A stretch of DNA of 64,000 nt. It comes from G965233625 sp965233625. Its GTDB lineage: Bacteria; Planctomycetota; Planctomycetia; Pirellulales; Pirellulaceae. The position numbers were made by a program, and so were the translations under genes. Positions 27,346 through 37,886 of this stretch are shown piece by piece; the first letter of the stretch is position 1; every line of letters starts with the position of its first letter. The stretch lies in contig OZ247499.1 of the NCBI GenBank assembly GCA_965233625.1, forward strand, positions 6,572,001 to 6,636,000, read 5' to 3'. Below the pieces are notes generated by a model. It ran no database searches. It saw only the letters and a program-made list of their open reading frames with translations, and was not told where the DNA came from.

Positions 27346-27387
27346 CAAAAAAAGCCTCCGGGCAACTTTTCAGTCGGCCGGAGGCTT
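27346..27387 (-). terminator. rho-independent terminator of clpC
   Basis: AAGCCTCCGG (27352-27361) and CCGGAGGCTT (27378-27387) form a perfect 10-bp stem with a 16-base loop. The A-run at 27346-27353 becomes a U-run on the minus strand, about 25 bases after the clpC stop. It may also stop lnt transcription from the other side, though the plus-strand T-tract is weak. Confidence 0.85.
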
Positions 27388-27411
27388 GAGGTTTCACTCT
27401 TTGGTAGCAGC

Positions 27412-29994
27412 TTATTCTTCGCTGTTGCCGCTGTCGCCTTCGCCTTCACCGTCGCCTGCGGCGGCGACCGTTTCGGTTTCGGATTCAGCGGGTGGCTCTG
27501 GTGCTTCGACCATGATGCCTTCGAAGTTCAGCCGTACGAGCTTGTCTTCATCGTCGCGGACGGCGCCGATGTCGATCAGGTTTTTACCCTGGAACTCGCC
27601 ACGGAGCAGTTCTTCCGAGAGCGGATCTTCTACGTAACGCTCAATCGCGCGGCGAAGCGGACGGGCGCCGTAGTCGAGGTTCGAACCCTTCTTAATGAGG
27701 AATTCTTTCGCATCGTCGGAGAGCTGCAATTCCAGGCCGCGTTGCTCTTTCAAGCGGCTGCGGACCTTGGCCAGTTCGTAATCGATGACGGTCTTCAAAT
27801 CTTCCTTCGTCAGGTGACGGAAGATGATCGTATCGTCCAGACGGTTTAGGAATTCCGGCCGGAAGAAGCGTTCAATCTCATCCATCACACGCCGCTTCAT
27901 ATCTTCGTGCGAAGCGTCTTCGTCGGGCCGTGTGAACACCATCGAACTTTCGTTCTTAATGGCGCTGGCGCCGGCGTTGGTGGTCATGATGAGAATCGTG
28001 TTGCGGAAATCGACATTCCGTCCGAAGCTGTCGGTCAGGCGGCCTTCCTCCATGACCTGCAGCAACGTGTTGTAAATGTCGGGATGCGCTTTCTCGATTT
28101 CATCCAGCAGCACCACGGCGTACGGCCGGCGGCGGATCTTCTCGGTTAGCTGGCCGCCTTCTTCGTAGCCAACGTAGCCGGGAGGGGCGCCGATCAGACG
28201 GCTGAGGTTGTGCTTCTCCATGTACTCGCTCATATCGATATGAACGAGGGCGTCTTCATCGCCGAACATGAATTCAGCAAGCGCCTTGGCCAGCAGCGTT
28301 TTACCAACGCCCGTCGGTCCTGCGAACAGGAAGCTACCGGTCGGCCGCTTCGGATCTTTCAGACCGCTGCGCGCCCGGCGGACCGCCTTAGCGATGGCCG
28401 AGATGGCTGCGTCCTGACTGACCACCTTGCGGTGCAGTTCCTCCTCCATCTGGGTCAGCCGCATGCTGTCTTCCGTGGAAAGACGTGTCAGCGGTACACC
28501 CGTCATCTTGGAGATCACTTCGGCAATCACCTCTTCATCCACAACGCCATCCGTCTGCTTAGACTTCTCGCGCCATTCTTTGGTGATCTGCTCTTTCTTC
28601 TTCTTCAACTTATCGGCCTGATCGCGCAAGGCGGCCGCTTCTTCGAAGTCCTGGTTGGCAACGGCCTCTTCCTTGCCTTTGTTCAGCCGTTCGACTTCTT
28701 CGTCGATGTCTTTGAGATCTGGCGGCCTGGTCATCTGACGCAGACGGACACGGGCGCCCGCCTCGTCGATCACATCGATGGCCTTATCGGGGAAGTAGCG
28801 GGCGGTGATATACCGGCCGCTCATCTCCACGGCCGAAGCCACGGCGTCGTCGGTAATCTGCACGCGGTGATGCTCTTCGAACCGCTCACGCAGGCCCTTG
28901 AGGATCTGAATCGTTTCCTCGGTGCCGGTCGGTTCAACAAGGATCTCCTGGAAGCGGCGCGCCAGGGCCGTATCCTTTTCGATGTACTTGCGGAACTCAT
29001 CCAGCGTCGTGGCGCCAATACACTGAATCTCGCCGCGTGAGAGCGCGGGTTTCAGCACGTTGGCTGCGTCGATGGCGCCTTCTGCGCCGCCGGCGCCGAC
29101 CAGGGTGTGAAGTTCGTCGATGAACAGAATGGTGTTCTTCGCACGGCGGACTTCGTTCATAACCGCTTTGATGCGTTCTTCAAACTGTCCGCGGTACTTG
29201 GTGCCAGCAACCATCATCGCCAGGTCGAGCACGACCACGCGTTTCTCAGCCAGTAGATCAGGCACATCGCCTGAAACGACCAGCTGCGCGAAGCCTTCGA
29301 CAATAGCGGTTTTACCAACGCCGGATTCACCCAGCAGAACCGGGTTGTTCTTACGGCGGCGGCAGAGGATTTCCATCGCGCGTTCGATTTCGCGTTGACG
29401 GCCGATGACGGGGTCCAGCTTCTTCTGCTTGGCCAGTTCCGTCAGATCGCGGCCGAAGCTATCCAGCGCTGGCGTCTTGGATTTGCCACTCTTGGTGGAA
29501 TGCGATTCGGAGCTGCCGGATTCGCGTCCACCGCGTTCGCCACCTTCGCCGCCCATATCATGGCCGAGCAGGTTGAGAACTTCTTCGCGGACGTCGTCCA
29601 GCTTTAACCCCAGATTCATCAGCACCTGTGCCGCTACGCCTTCCTGCTCCCGCAGGAGGCCCAGCAGAATATGCTCAGTGCCAACGTAGTTATGGTTGAG
29701 GTTGCGGGCCTCTTCCATCGAGTATTCGATAACCTTCTTAGCGCGAGGCGTCTGAGGCAGCTTGCCCATGGTGACCATTTCCGGGCCACTCTGAACCAGC
29801 TTCTCCACCTCGAGGCGGATCTTGCGCAGATCCACGTCCAGGTTCTTCAGCACGTTGGCAGCCACGCCGCTGCCTTCTTTCACCAGACCGAGCAGGACAT
29901 GCTCAGTGCCGATGTATTCGTGGTTGAACCGCTGCGCTTCCTGATTAGCAAGCTGCATCACTTTGCGTGCGCGGTCGGTAAAGCGTTCGTACAT
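27412..29994 (-). CDS. clpC: ATP-dependent Clp protease ATPase subunit ClpC
   Basis: 860 residues from MYERFTDRARKVMQLANQEA. It unfolds proteins for ClpP. Two Clp_N repeats are followed by the first AAA module (Walker A GESGVGKTA), a UVR-type coiled middle region (KEEAVANQDFEEAAALRDQA) that marks ClpC rather than ClpA/B, and the second AAA module (GPTGVGKT). The C-terminus is a very acidic tail (ESETETVAAAGDGEGEGD). clpP is not in the window. An ATG at 30006 would add four residues. Confidence 0.96.
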   Translation of the reverse strand: MYERFTDRARKVMQLANQEAQRFNHEYIGTEHVLLGLVKEGSGVAANVLKNLDVDLRKIRLEVEKLVQSGPEMVTMGKLPQTPRAKKVIEYSMEEARNLNHNYVGTEHILLGLLREQEGVAAQVLMNLGLKLDDVREEVLNLLGHDMGGEGGERGGRESGSSESHSTKSGKSKTPALDSFGRDLTELAKQKKLDPVIGRQREIERAMEILCRRRKNNPVLLGESGVGKTAIVEGFAQLVVSGDVPDLLAEKRVVVLDLAMMVAGTKYRGQFEERIKAVMNEVRRAKNTILFIDELHTLVGAGGAEGAIDAANVLKPALSRGEIQCIGATTLDEFRKYIEKDTALARRFQEILVEPTGTEETIQILKGLRERFEEHHRVQITDDAVASAVEMSGRYITARYFPDKAIDVIDEAGARVRLRQMTRPPDLKDIDEEVERLNKGKEEAVANQDFEEAAALRDQADKLKKKKEQITKEWREKSKQTDGVVDEEVIAEVISKMTGVPLTRLSTEDSMRLTQMEEELHRKVVSQDAAISAIAKAVRRARSGLKDPKRPTGSFLFAGPTGVGKTLLAKALAEFMFGDEDALVHIDMSEYMEKHNLSRLIGAPPGYVGYEEGGQLTEKIRRRPYAVVLLDEIEKAHPDIYNTLLQVMEEGRLTDSFGRNVDFRNTILIMTTNAGASAIKNESSMVFTRPDEDASHEDMKRRVMDEIERFFRPEFLNRLDDTIIFRHLTKEDLKTVIDYELAKVRSRLKEQRGLELQLSDDAKEFLIKKGSNLDYGARPLRRAIERYVEDPLSEELLRGEFQGKNLIDIGAVRDDEDKLVRLNFEGIMVEAPEPPAESETETVAAAGDGEGEGDSGNSEE

Positions 29995-30419
29995 GTCGGG
30001 TCTCACCCCCTGACAGACTGCTGCAAAACGGGTGCAGCGAAGTCTCTCTCAATGGCTAATGAATACCTGCCGCCCGGAGTGTTGATCCGAAGATCCTCAT
30101 TCCAGGTCCAACAAGTCAAAAATCCTATCTCAACGGTTCTGCGGGTCGTACTGACAACTGCCTAAGCATACGTTGTGAAAAAGCATGGAGTCCAAGGCGA
30201 TTTTCAATCGGGTGGTTGTGCAATTGTCAGTAGTTGATGTGGTGGTAAAAAACGGCAATAAAAACCGGAAGTTCAACATCCATTACGTTGCCAAAGCGGC
30301 GAATGTCTGAACTTTCGATGAAGTCATGGAACAGAAAGTTTCACAGCGACCGTCATTTTTTGCTTGCATATCAGCTGGTCTGTGATTAACGAACATTCCA
30401 TTTACCAATTCTAGGTTAC
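29995..30419. other. clpC upstream region
   Basis: About 425 bases between the clpC start and the end of the next minus-strand gene. It is AT-richer than the genes and must hold the clpC promoter. No CtsR- or CIRCE-like operator (GGTCAAA or TTAGCACTC repeats) was seen. CTGACAA near 30149 and TTGTCAG near 30224 form a widely spaced inverted repeat of doubtful meaning. Confidence 0.35.
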
Positions 30420-31175
30420 TTACGCGGCTTTAACAGAGGGTGGACCGGCTTCATCCTCACCGGCAGCGGCTCTTTCGCTGGCAACTGACGTGATTAATGG
30501 CTTCTCATCCGCCGTTGCTACGTCTTGCTCCGCGCCGTCCGGCTGCTCTGGGAACGGTAAGGCGGGCACTTCCTGATGGTCCTGTACGGCGCCCGTAATA
30601 ATGTCTGTTTCGTCCTCTTCTTCGTCTTCCAGTTCCAGCAACTCAGCAATTAACTGACGTTCCTGGTATATCTCCATCGCCCATTTGCCCCCGCTGGGAA
30701 GCTGTTCGAGCTTACTCAGCTGTTGCGTGGCGTCGTCGAATTTCTCACTGTGGCGGTACAACGTGGCAAGCAGGATGTGTGCATCAGCGTCGGCAGGCTG
30801 CGTTTTTAAATGCAGATGCAACATTTCGGCTGCTTCGGCGTGATTTCCTCGCAGGTATTCCAGTTGAATGGCCGGAAACGGGTCAATAACCGCTTCTTCC
30901 TCGCTGGTCTTGGGTTGCGACGGTTCACCAGCAGGATGCTGCACCACACGACGCGACGCCCGCACCCACGCGATTATCCAGCAGGCAGTTACCACCAGCC
31001 AAACACCTAATATCGCCAGTGGCGATAGCAATTCGGGCGTGAGAAAGGTTACGATCAGGGCTACATTCAGCGCTAATGCAAACGCTACGGCGACACAAAC
31101 TCCTGTCATCGCCCCTTGCCACCACAAAGCGGGTAGCCCGGGCCATAAACAGGTCAATAATCTTGCCGCACGCAT
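30420..31175 (-). CDS. membrane protein with TPR-like cytoplasmic domain
   Basis: 251 residues from the ATG at 31175, preceded by GGAGG. Two hydrophobic helices (GVCVAVAFALALNVALIVTFL; LAILGVWLVVTACWIIAW) are followed by a basic stretch and a soluble domain with TPR-like repeats (YLRGNHAEAAEMLHLHLKTQ; HILLATLYRHSEKFDDATQQ). The C-terminus is acidic (LEDEEEDETD) and Pro/Glu-rich. The function is unknown; it resembles planctomycete membrane-TPR proteins. The open frame continues to 31334 without a better start. Confidence 0.78.
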   Translation of the reverse strand: MRAARLLTCLWPGLPALWWQGAMTGVCVAVAFALALNVALIVTFLTPELLSPLAILGVWLVVTACWIIAWVRASRRVVQHPAGEPSQPKTSEEEAVIDPFPAIQLEYLRGNHAEAAEMLHLHLKTQPADADAHILLATLYRHSEKFDDATQQLSKLEQLPSGGKWAMEIYQERQLIAELLELEDEEEDETDIITGAVQDHQEVPALPFPEQPDGAEQDVATADEKPLITSVASERAAAGEDEAGPPSVKAA

Positions 31176-31416
31176 GAAGCCTCCGCTTCCCCCACTAAAT
31201 TGGGGCGCCAGAATACCATTCCTTGGTGTAATCGCGGAATTGTAGTCGTTAAGTCCATCTCCAGCAAGGCAAATCGTTACACACAGACAACTTAGGCAAT
31301 CTGCGCGGCCCGCAGTGCGAAACTGGCAGTTCAATCGCCCAGTTACCTAATGAGCAGATGCCGTGCCAAAGCGATGCCTTTGCAGCCCCACTTGAATCAC
31401 AATTTACTGCTTCGGA

Positions 31417-32448
31417 ATGAACCCATCCGCCTTAAGAATCATCGATGCCAACTGCAACCGGGCCGCCGAGGGGCTGCGTGTTGCGGAAGACTACACGAGA
31501 TTTGTCCTCAATGACGGCGCCCTTACAACGGCGCTGAAGCAGCTACGACATGGCCTGACCACCGCCGTGCAGCCGCTGCAACCGCTGCTGGCGTCCTGTC
31601 GCGATGCCGATGGAGATGTGGGCGCCGTGCAGTCCACCGCCACCGAGTACGAACGGGAAGATGTGGCCGATGTCGCCGCCGCGTCGCTCAGCCGCGCGCA
31701 ACAGGCGCTGCGGTGCATTGAAGAGTTCACCAAAACCGTCGATCCCGCCATCAGCCGCCAGGTCGAACCGCTGCGTTACCGCCTCTACACCGTGCAGCGC
31801 AGCATTCTAACGGTGGCCGCATCGCTACGCAGCTTCGACGGGGTGCACCTGCAGGTGCTGCTTGACGGCCGGCAGAACGAGGCGGAGTTCGCCTCACTTG
31901 CCCAACAACTGATCGAAGCCGGCGCCGGCGTGATTCAGCTCCGCGACAAACATCTCGACGACCGCACGCTGCTGCAGCGCGCCCGGCGCTTGCGTGAACT
32001 TACCAGAGACACCGGCACAAGGTTCATCATGAACGACCGGCCGGACCTCGCCCGCCTGTCCAGCGCAGACGGTGTGCACGTCGGCCAGGAGGAACTAACG
32101 CCCGCCGACGCCCGCGTCATCCTCGGGGCAGGGCGGCACATCGGCGTTTCCACCCACAACATGCAGCAGGTGGAACAATCACTGCAGGACGGCGCCACCT
32201 ACATCGGCTGCGGGCCGGTTTTTCCCTCCACCACCAAACAGTTCAGCGAGTTCGCCGGGCTCGAATTCTTACAGAACATCAACAACCACACATCACTCCC
32301 CGCCTTCGCCATCGGCGGCATCACACTAGAAAACCTATCCCAAGTCCTCGCCACCGGCTTCCGCCGCGTCGCGGTCTCCGGCGCGTTGCTCAACGCAGCA
32401 GACCCCGCCCAAGTGGTGCGGGAGTTTAATGAGCGGTTGATGGGGTGA
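31417..32448 (+). CDS. thiE: thiamine phosphate synthase with N-terminal ThiE-associated domain
   Basis: 343 residues. The C-terminal half (about 145-343) is ThiE, which couples HMP-pyrophosphate and thiazole phosphate to thiamine phosphate: QLRDKHLDDRTLLQRA, FIMNDRPDLARLSSADGVHVGQEEL, YIGCGPVFPSTTKQ and AIGGITLENL. The N-terminal 140 residues (RIIDANCNRAAEGLRVAEDYTRF) form the extra domain found in cyanobacterial and planctomycete ThiE. The last 45 codons are duplicated at 33421-33562. No TPP riboswitch was seen upstream. Confidence 0.95.
   Translation: MNPSALRIIDANCNRAAEGLRVAEDYTRFVLNDGALTTALKQLRHGLTTAVQPLQPLLASCRDADGDVGAVQSTATEYEREDVADVAAASLSRAQQALRCIEEFTKTVDPAISRQVEPLRYRLYTVQRSILTVAASLRSFDGVHLQVLLDGRQNEAEFASLAQQLIEAGAGVIQLRDKHLDDRTLLQRARRLRELTRDTGTRFIMNDRPDLARLSSADGVHVGQEELTPADARVILGAGRHIGVSTHNMQQVEQSLQDGATYIGCGPVFPSTTKQFSEFAGLEFLQNINNHTSLPAFAIGGITLENLSQVLATGFRRVAVSGALLNAADPAQVVREFNERLMG
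32304..32436 (+). repeat. thiE 3'-end direct repeat, copy in the intact gene
   Basis: Matches 33421-33553 at about 92% by eye over 130 bases (about ten differences), in the same orientation, 1,117 bases apart. Most differences are at third codon positions. Confidence 0.9.
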
Positions 32449-32537
32449 GTGTAGCCAAACCTACAAAACTTGATTACTTGAATTCCGGCATTCGGAAATA
32501 AGCGGCGTCGTCGTCGCACGTATCGACGACGTTGCTA

Positions 32538-33407
32538 TCAAGGTCGCGTCGCAGAATTGTTAAGGTCTTCCCGTTTCCTAGGTTCCACGTTCAGCTGAAT
32601 TTGTCGCCGCTCGGCATTTTCGGACAACCAGGCAAATTGACTTTCTGTAAGACTGGTCCTGAACAGAGACATTTGCTCTACCGATTTCATGCTGAGAAGC
32701 AGTTCGAGGCATTCGTCATCAACGGTGCACCCGCGAAGGCTGATAGAGGTAATGGATGGATTGCCCTCCAACCACTTCAAGCCTGCGGAATTTACTTTGG
32801 GGCAATCCACAATAAGACTCGTTAGATTCTGCTGAGAAGCTAAGCGCCGTAGACCAGCATTCGTAAGGAAATCCGATCTTAAATCAAGACATCTGAGGTC
32901 TGTGGTCTTCAGGCATTCCTTTAGCGTCTCATCGTGCACTTCTCCGTAGAGTAGAAGCTCCTCAAGGGCCGGGCAGCTCGCGACGATTGGGACGCAGTAT
33001 TCAGAGTTTTGACAGTATCTGATCCCTATGCGACGGCATTCTGGGAGTGAAACTGGATCGACCTTCCTTAAGGTAACCTCCTGGAAAAATAAAGAGTTCA
33101 CTCCTGAAAGTGCGGCTACGTGGTCCATGTTGGACTGCGTTACCAATCCGCCAACTTTAAGTACATCCCCATCCGTAACGGTTTCTTTGGTGGATAGCAA
33201 ATCTAGAACTGTGAGCGATTCACTGGCTTCTTCACCTTTGTAAGTAATTTCAAAACCTTCCTCCGACAACTGCTCAACAATTCCGAGATTTCCCTTCCAG
33301 TGATAATAATTTAGCAACGCTAAGGGAGTTAGAATTGCCAGTACCACCAATGCGACAACTGCTACCGCTATGGAAATGTTGGGCAGCTTTGAAAGGAAAT
33401 TTTGCAT
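32538..33407 (-). CDS. single-pass membrane protein with leucine-rich-repeat-like domain
   Basis: 289 residues. An N-terminal membrane helix (ISIAVAVVALVVLAILTPLAL) is followed by a domain with irregular leucine-rich repeats such as LRCLDLRSDFLTNAGLRRL, LTSLIVDCPKVNSAGLKWL and ITSISLRGCTVDDECLELL. It lies exactly between two copies of the thiE 3' end, in antisense, and its start is only 13 bases from the downstream copy. Its base composition looks less GC-rich than thiE. The function is unknown; related planctomycete proteins are often membrane- or cell-wall-associated. Confidence 0.8.
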   Translation of the reverse strand: MQNFLSKLPNISIAVAVVALVVLAILTPLALLNYYHWKGNLGIVEQLSEEGFEITYKGEEASESLTVLDLLSTKETVTDGDVLKVGGLVTQSNMDHVAALSGVNSLFFQEVTLRKVDPVSLPECRRIGIRYCQNSEYCVPIVASCPALEELLLYGEVHDETLKECLKTTDLRCLDLRSDFLTNAGLRRLASQQNLTSLIVDCPKVNSAGLKWLEGNPSITSISLRGCTVDDECLELLLSMKSVEQMSLFRTSLTESQFAWLSENAERRQIQLNVEPRKREDLNNSATRP

Positions 33408-33420
33408 TCGCTCGTCCGAC

Positions 33421-33562
33421 CTGCGCCATCGGCGGCATCACACTAGAAAACCTGCCCCAGGTCCTCGCCACCGGCTTCCGCCGCGTCGCTGTTTCCGGCG
33501 CCGTGCTCAACGCGGCAGACCCCGCCCAGGCGGTGCGGGAGTTTAATGAGCGGATGCGATGA
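33421..33562 (+). pseudogene. thiE 3'-end remnant
   Basis: Encodes AIGGITLENLPQVLATGFRR and onwards to VREFNERMR plus stop, i.e. the last 45 codons of a diverged ThiE. It has no N-terminal part and its own end is one codon shorter than the intact gene. It borders the LRR gene insert. Confidence 0.88.
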
Positions 33563-33591
33563 CTTGCGCCGCTAATCAGTTGGGCGCCCTT

Positions 33592-34023
33592 CTAGATGCC
33601 AGGGCCCGAAACAACCATGTCTGGATGCTCGTTGCGGAATTTATCTGCGGCGCCTTGTGTGATGGCGGTGTCAGCAACGTTGAGTTCCTCCAGCGATTCC
33701 ATCTCATTAGCAGCATTGAAGACGGCGTCGGTGATGCCTTTGTTGTAGTTCAGTGAAAGTGACTTCAACTTCGGCAGCGTCTTCAGCGTTGTCAGGTGAG
33801 AGTCATTCACATCGGTCGAATCAAGATTTACCGACACGATGTGACCTTCTTCGACACGTACTTCTCCGCCCAGTTCGTTAACCAGGTTGAGGGACGGCTG
33901 TTCGGCGGGGTCAAGGCCGCCACAACCACTCGCAGCGACCGTCGCCAGCAGAACAGCCATCGTCGTGAAACAGAGCCGGTTACGACAACCGATAAAAAAA
34001 ATCATAAACCAGAAGTCTTTCAT
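33592..34023 (-). CDS. small LRR-like lipoprotein
   Basis: 143 residues. The lipoprotein signal ends at LLATVAASGC. The mature part contains leucine-rich-repeat-like segments (LTTLKTLPKLKSLSLNYNKG; MESLEELNVADTAITQGA). The start is uncertain, since ATGs at 34005 and 33960 are also possible. It follows the DUF1559 gene by 16 bases on the same strand, so this is another DUF1559-lipoprotein pair. The partner domain is LRR-like rather than the beta-sandwich of the other pairs. Confidence 0.75.
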   Translation of the reverse strand: MKDFWFMIFFIGCRNRLCFTTMAVLLATVAASGCGGLDPAEQPSLNLVNELGGEVRVEEGHIVSVNLDSTDVNDSHLTTLKTLPKLKSLSLNYNKGITDAVFNAANEMESLEELNVADTAITQGAADKFRNEHPDMVVSGPGI

Positions 34024-34039
34024 GAATCGGGAAAAAAGT

Positions 34040-34993
34040 TTACGGAATGGCGACGGGAGTACCGTCGTTGCGTGAAATCAACCGCTCCAGTACGGAGTTA
34101 CGTGGGTTGTTGTCGGTATTGAATTGAACGGTTTCTGGAATGAAGTGAACACTGCCGTCGCAAAATACGAATTGGGCGCCACCGGGATGCTGGCTGCTGT
34201 AAGAAACATGTTCGTAGGCATCGCCTGTCGCCTGGTTTATTTTCCGCACCGTGCCTGCCACCACGGAATAGAGTGAGAGCGTAGACACGGGCGAGCCGCC
34301 AACAACCAGGTCGCCTTCAACACCGTAGACATTCCCTGCGTAGTGATTCGACGTGCCACCGCCAGAGCGGTTGAGTTGCCAGGCACGCTCACCAATCGCA
34401 ACGGTATTGGCGGTGCCATCCGTGACGTTCGCGAATCTTAACTGACTGTTAAAGAAGAAAATCCCATCGGCGCCGTAATTGCTTCCCGGAATACCGTCGT
34501 TACGGGCGGGCAGGTCACTTGAATTGGAGCCAAGATAGTTGGAAGTCGCGAGCGCTTCGCCTCCCAGCTGACGCTGGTTATTTAAGTCTGGGCCCGTGTC
34601 CGAGGGGCAACGGAAATTACTCTGCGGAGTTTTCATCGCTGCCAGTGAATTTGTGTTCGTAATCGCAGCATCCAGCGTGACGGTCCCGGGCGATAGGGTA
34701 TCGAAAGTGTTGCTCTTTTCAATAAAGGGCATCAAATACACTGCCCAGCCCCACCGGGCCGTACTGGAAGCAGGCGTGCTGTAACCGGCGGGAAATTGAC
34801 CGTAGGTGTCGTGGTGGTTATGGAGGGCAAGCCCAAGCTGCTTCAGATTGTTGTTGCAGGAAGACCGCCGGGCGGCTTCGCGTGCAGCCTGAACCGCAGG
34901 CAACAGCAACGCAACCAGGACGCCAATAATGGCAATCACGACAAGCAGTTCAACTAGCGTAAACCCCCTACGGCGAATGAGATACAGACCCAT
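34040..34993 (-). CDS. DUF1559 pseudopilin-like protein (copy 2)
   Basis: 317 residues. AGGAG lies seven bases before the ATG. The prepilin motif RGFTLVELLVVIAIIGVLVA is followed by LLPAVQAAREAARRSSCNNN and NLKQLGLALHNHHDTYGQFP. The C-terminal signature appears as SSQHPGGAQFVFCDGSVHFI. It leads a two-gene unit with the LRR lipoprotein. The role of DUF1559 proteins is not established. Confidence 0.93.
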   Translation of the reverse strand: MGLYLIRRRGFTLVELLVVIAIIGVLVALLLPAVQAAREAARRSSCNNNLKQLGLALHNHHDTYGQFPAGYSTPASSTARWGWAVYLMPFIEKSNTFDTLSPGTVTLDAAITNTNSLAAMKTPQSNFRCPSDTGPDLNNQRQLGGEALATSNYLGSNSSDLPARNDGIPGSNYGADGIFFFNSQLRFANVTDGTANTVAIGERAWQLNRSGGGTSNHYAGNVYGVEGDLVVGGSPVSTLSLYSVVAGTVRKINQATGDAYEHVSYSSQHPGGAQFVFCDGSVHFIPETVQFNTDNNPRNSVLERLISRNDGTPVAIP

Positions 34994-35333
34994 AGAAACA
35001 CTCCTGAAAAGAAACTGATATATCGGCTATGAGATAAAGACCCCCCATACTAACGGGCTGGCAGATACCACGTCAAATATTTGTCTTGTCGACATTCAGC
35101 AATGCGGCTGAGTAACAGCAGGAAGGCTCTTGGTAAGTCAAAAAGGATCAGTTTTGTCCAGGAGGACACACCAACAAAAGCGTGTGTGAAGCACGGTTGG
35201 CGTAGCAGATCCGTTCCACGCGGCGGCGTTCTCGTTCCGGGCGAGGCCCTCGCACTGGTGACTCTTTGTATACTACACTAAACGTCTAGAGTCCTACACG
35301 ACTGCGGGAACCTCAATCACAGGGAAGCCACTC
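34994..35333. other. divergent region between a DUF1559 gene and uvrB
   Basis: About 340 bases with no recognised gene. A TATACT at 35269-35274, 60 bases before the uvrB start, could be a -10 box but has no matching -35. No inverted-repeat LexA-type operator was identified. Confidence 0.35.
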
Positions 35334-37409
<2,076 letters not shown>

Positions 37410-37423
37410 AATCCTGCGTGCAG

Positions 37424-37448
37424 AAAACCGTCAGCGGGCTGCGGTTTT
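37424..37448 (+). terminator. probable bidirectional terminator between uvrB and a lipoprotein gene
   Basis: AAAACC-GTCAGC, a two-base loop, then GCTGC-GGTTTT. The A-tract and T-tract at the two ends suit both strands. It overlaps the last codons of the lipoprotein gene ending at 37431. Confidence 0.55.
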
Positions 37449-37886
37449 GCCCGAGAGCTCGATGTTTATTTCGCCCGTAGCGTCATCAACCGTGTAGTTC
37501 AGCCCGGCGCTTTCGACTTTGAAATAGTGCGCAGGAATCTGTACCGGCTGTGGACGCGGTGGTCTGGCAGGATCGGTCTTTACGCTTGCCATGCGTCTTG
37601 GCTTGGGCACTTCGACCGATGCCTGAAACGTGCCCTTGCCAAGCTGGTTGAAGGCGAAGGTTCCGTCCCGGTTGATATTGGCGACAATGCTCTTTCCCTG
37701 CGAATCAACGAACGTAATCGAGCCGCTGTTTAGAGGTTTGCCGTCAATTTTTATAGTGCCCGGCACGTCGTGTGCGCTGCTGCCAGAACATCCAGCCATT
37801 AGCAACATGAGCAATCCGGCGAGAGCGAGGCAGCTTGTGGATAGGTGCTTTGCAGAGCCAAAGCCGCAAGAGGTTGAATCAGTCAA
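37431..37886 (-). CDS. small lipoprotein, DUF1559 partner
   Basis: About 151 residues. The lipoprotein signal (LALAGLLMLLMAGC) is followed by a beta-sandwich-type start (VPGTIKIDGKPLNSGSITFV), the same fold type as the lipoprotein at 13.1 kb, and a Pro/Arg-rich stretch. The start is uncertain: a TTG at 37886, overlapping the end of the DUF1559 gene by eight bases and preceded by GAGGTG, is the best candidate, giving translational coupling. The open frame goes on to 37943. Confidence 0.75.
   Translation of the reverse strand: MTDSTSCGFGSAKHLSTSCLALAGLLMLLMAGCSGSSAHDVPGTIKIDGKPLNSGSITFVDSQGKSIVANINRDGTFAFNQLGKGTFQASVEVPKPRRMASVKTDPARPPRPQPVQIPAHYFKVESAGLNYTVDDATGEINIELSGKTAAR

Noticed and set aside
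29995..30419. A CtsR or CIRCE operator for clpC
   Set aside because: Neither consensus is present; only a widely spaced weak inverted repeat was seen.
31335..31416. A TPP riboswitch upstream of thiE
   Set aside because: No CTGAGA-type conserved core was found and the space is short.
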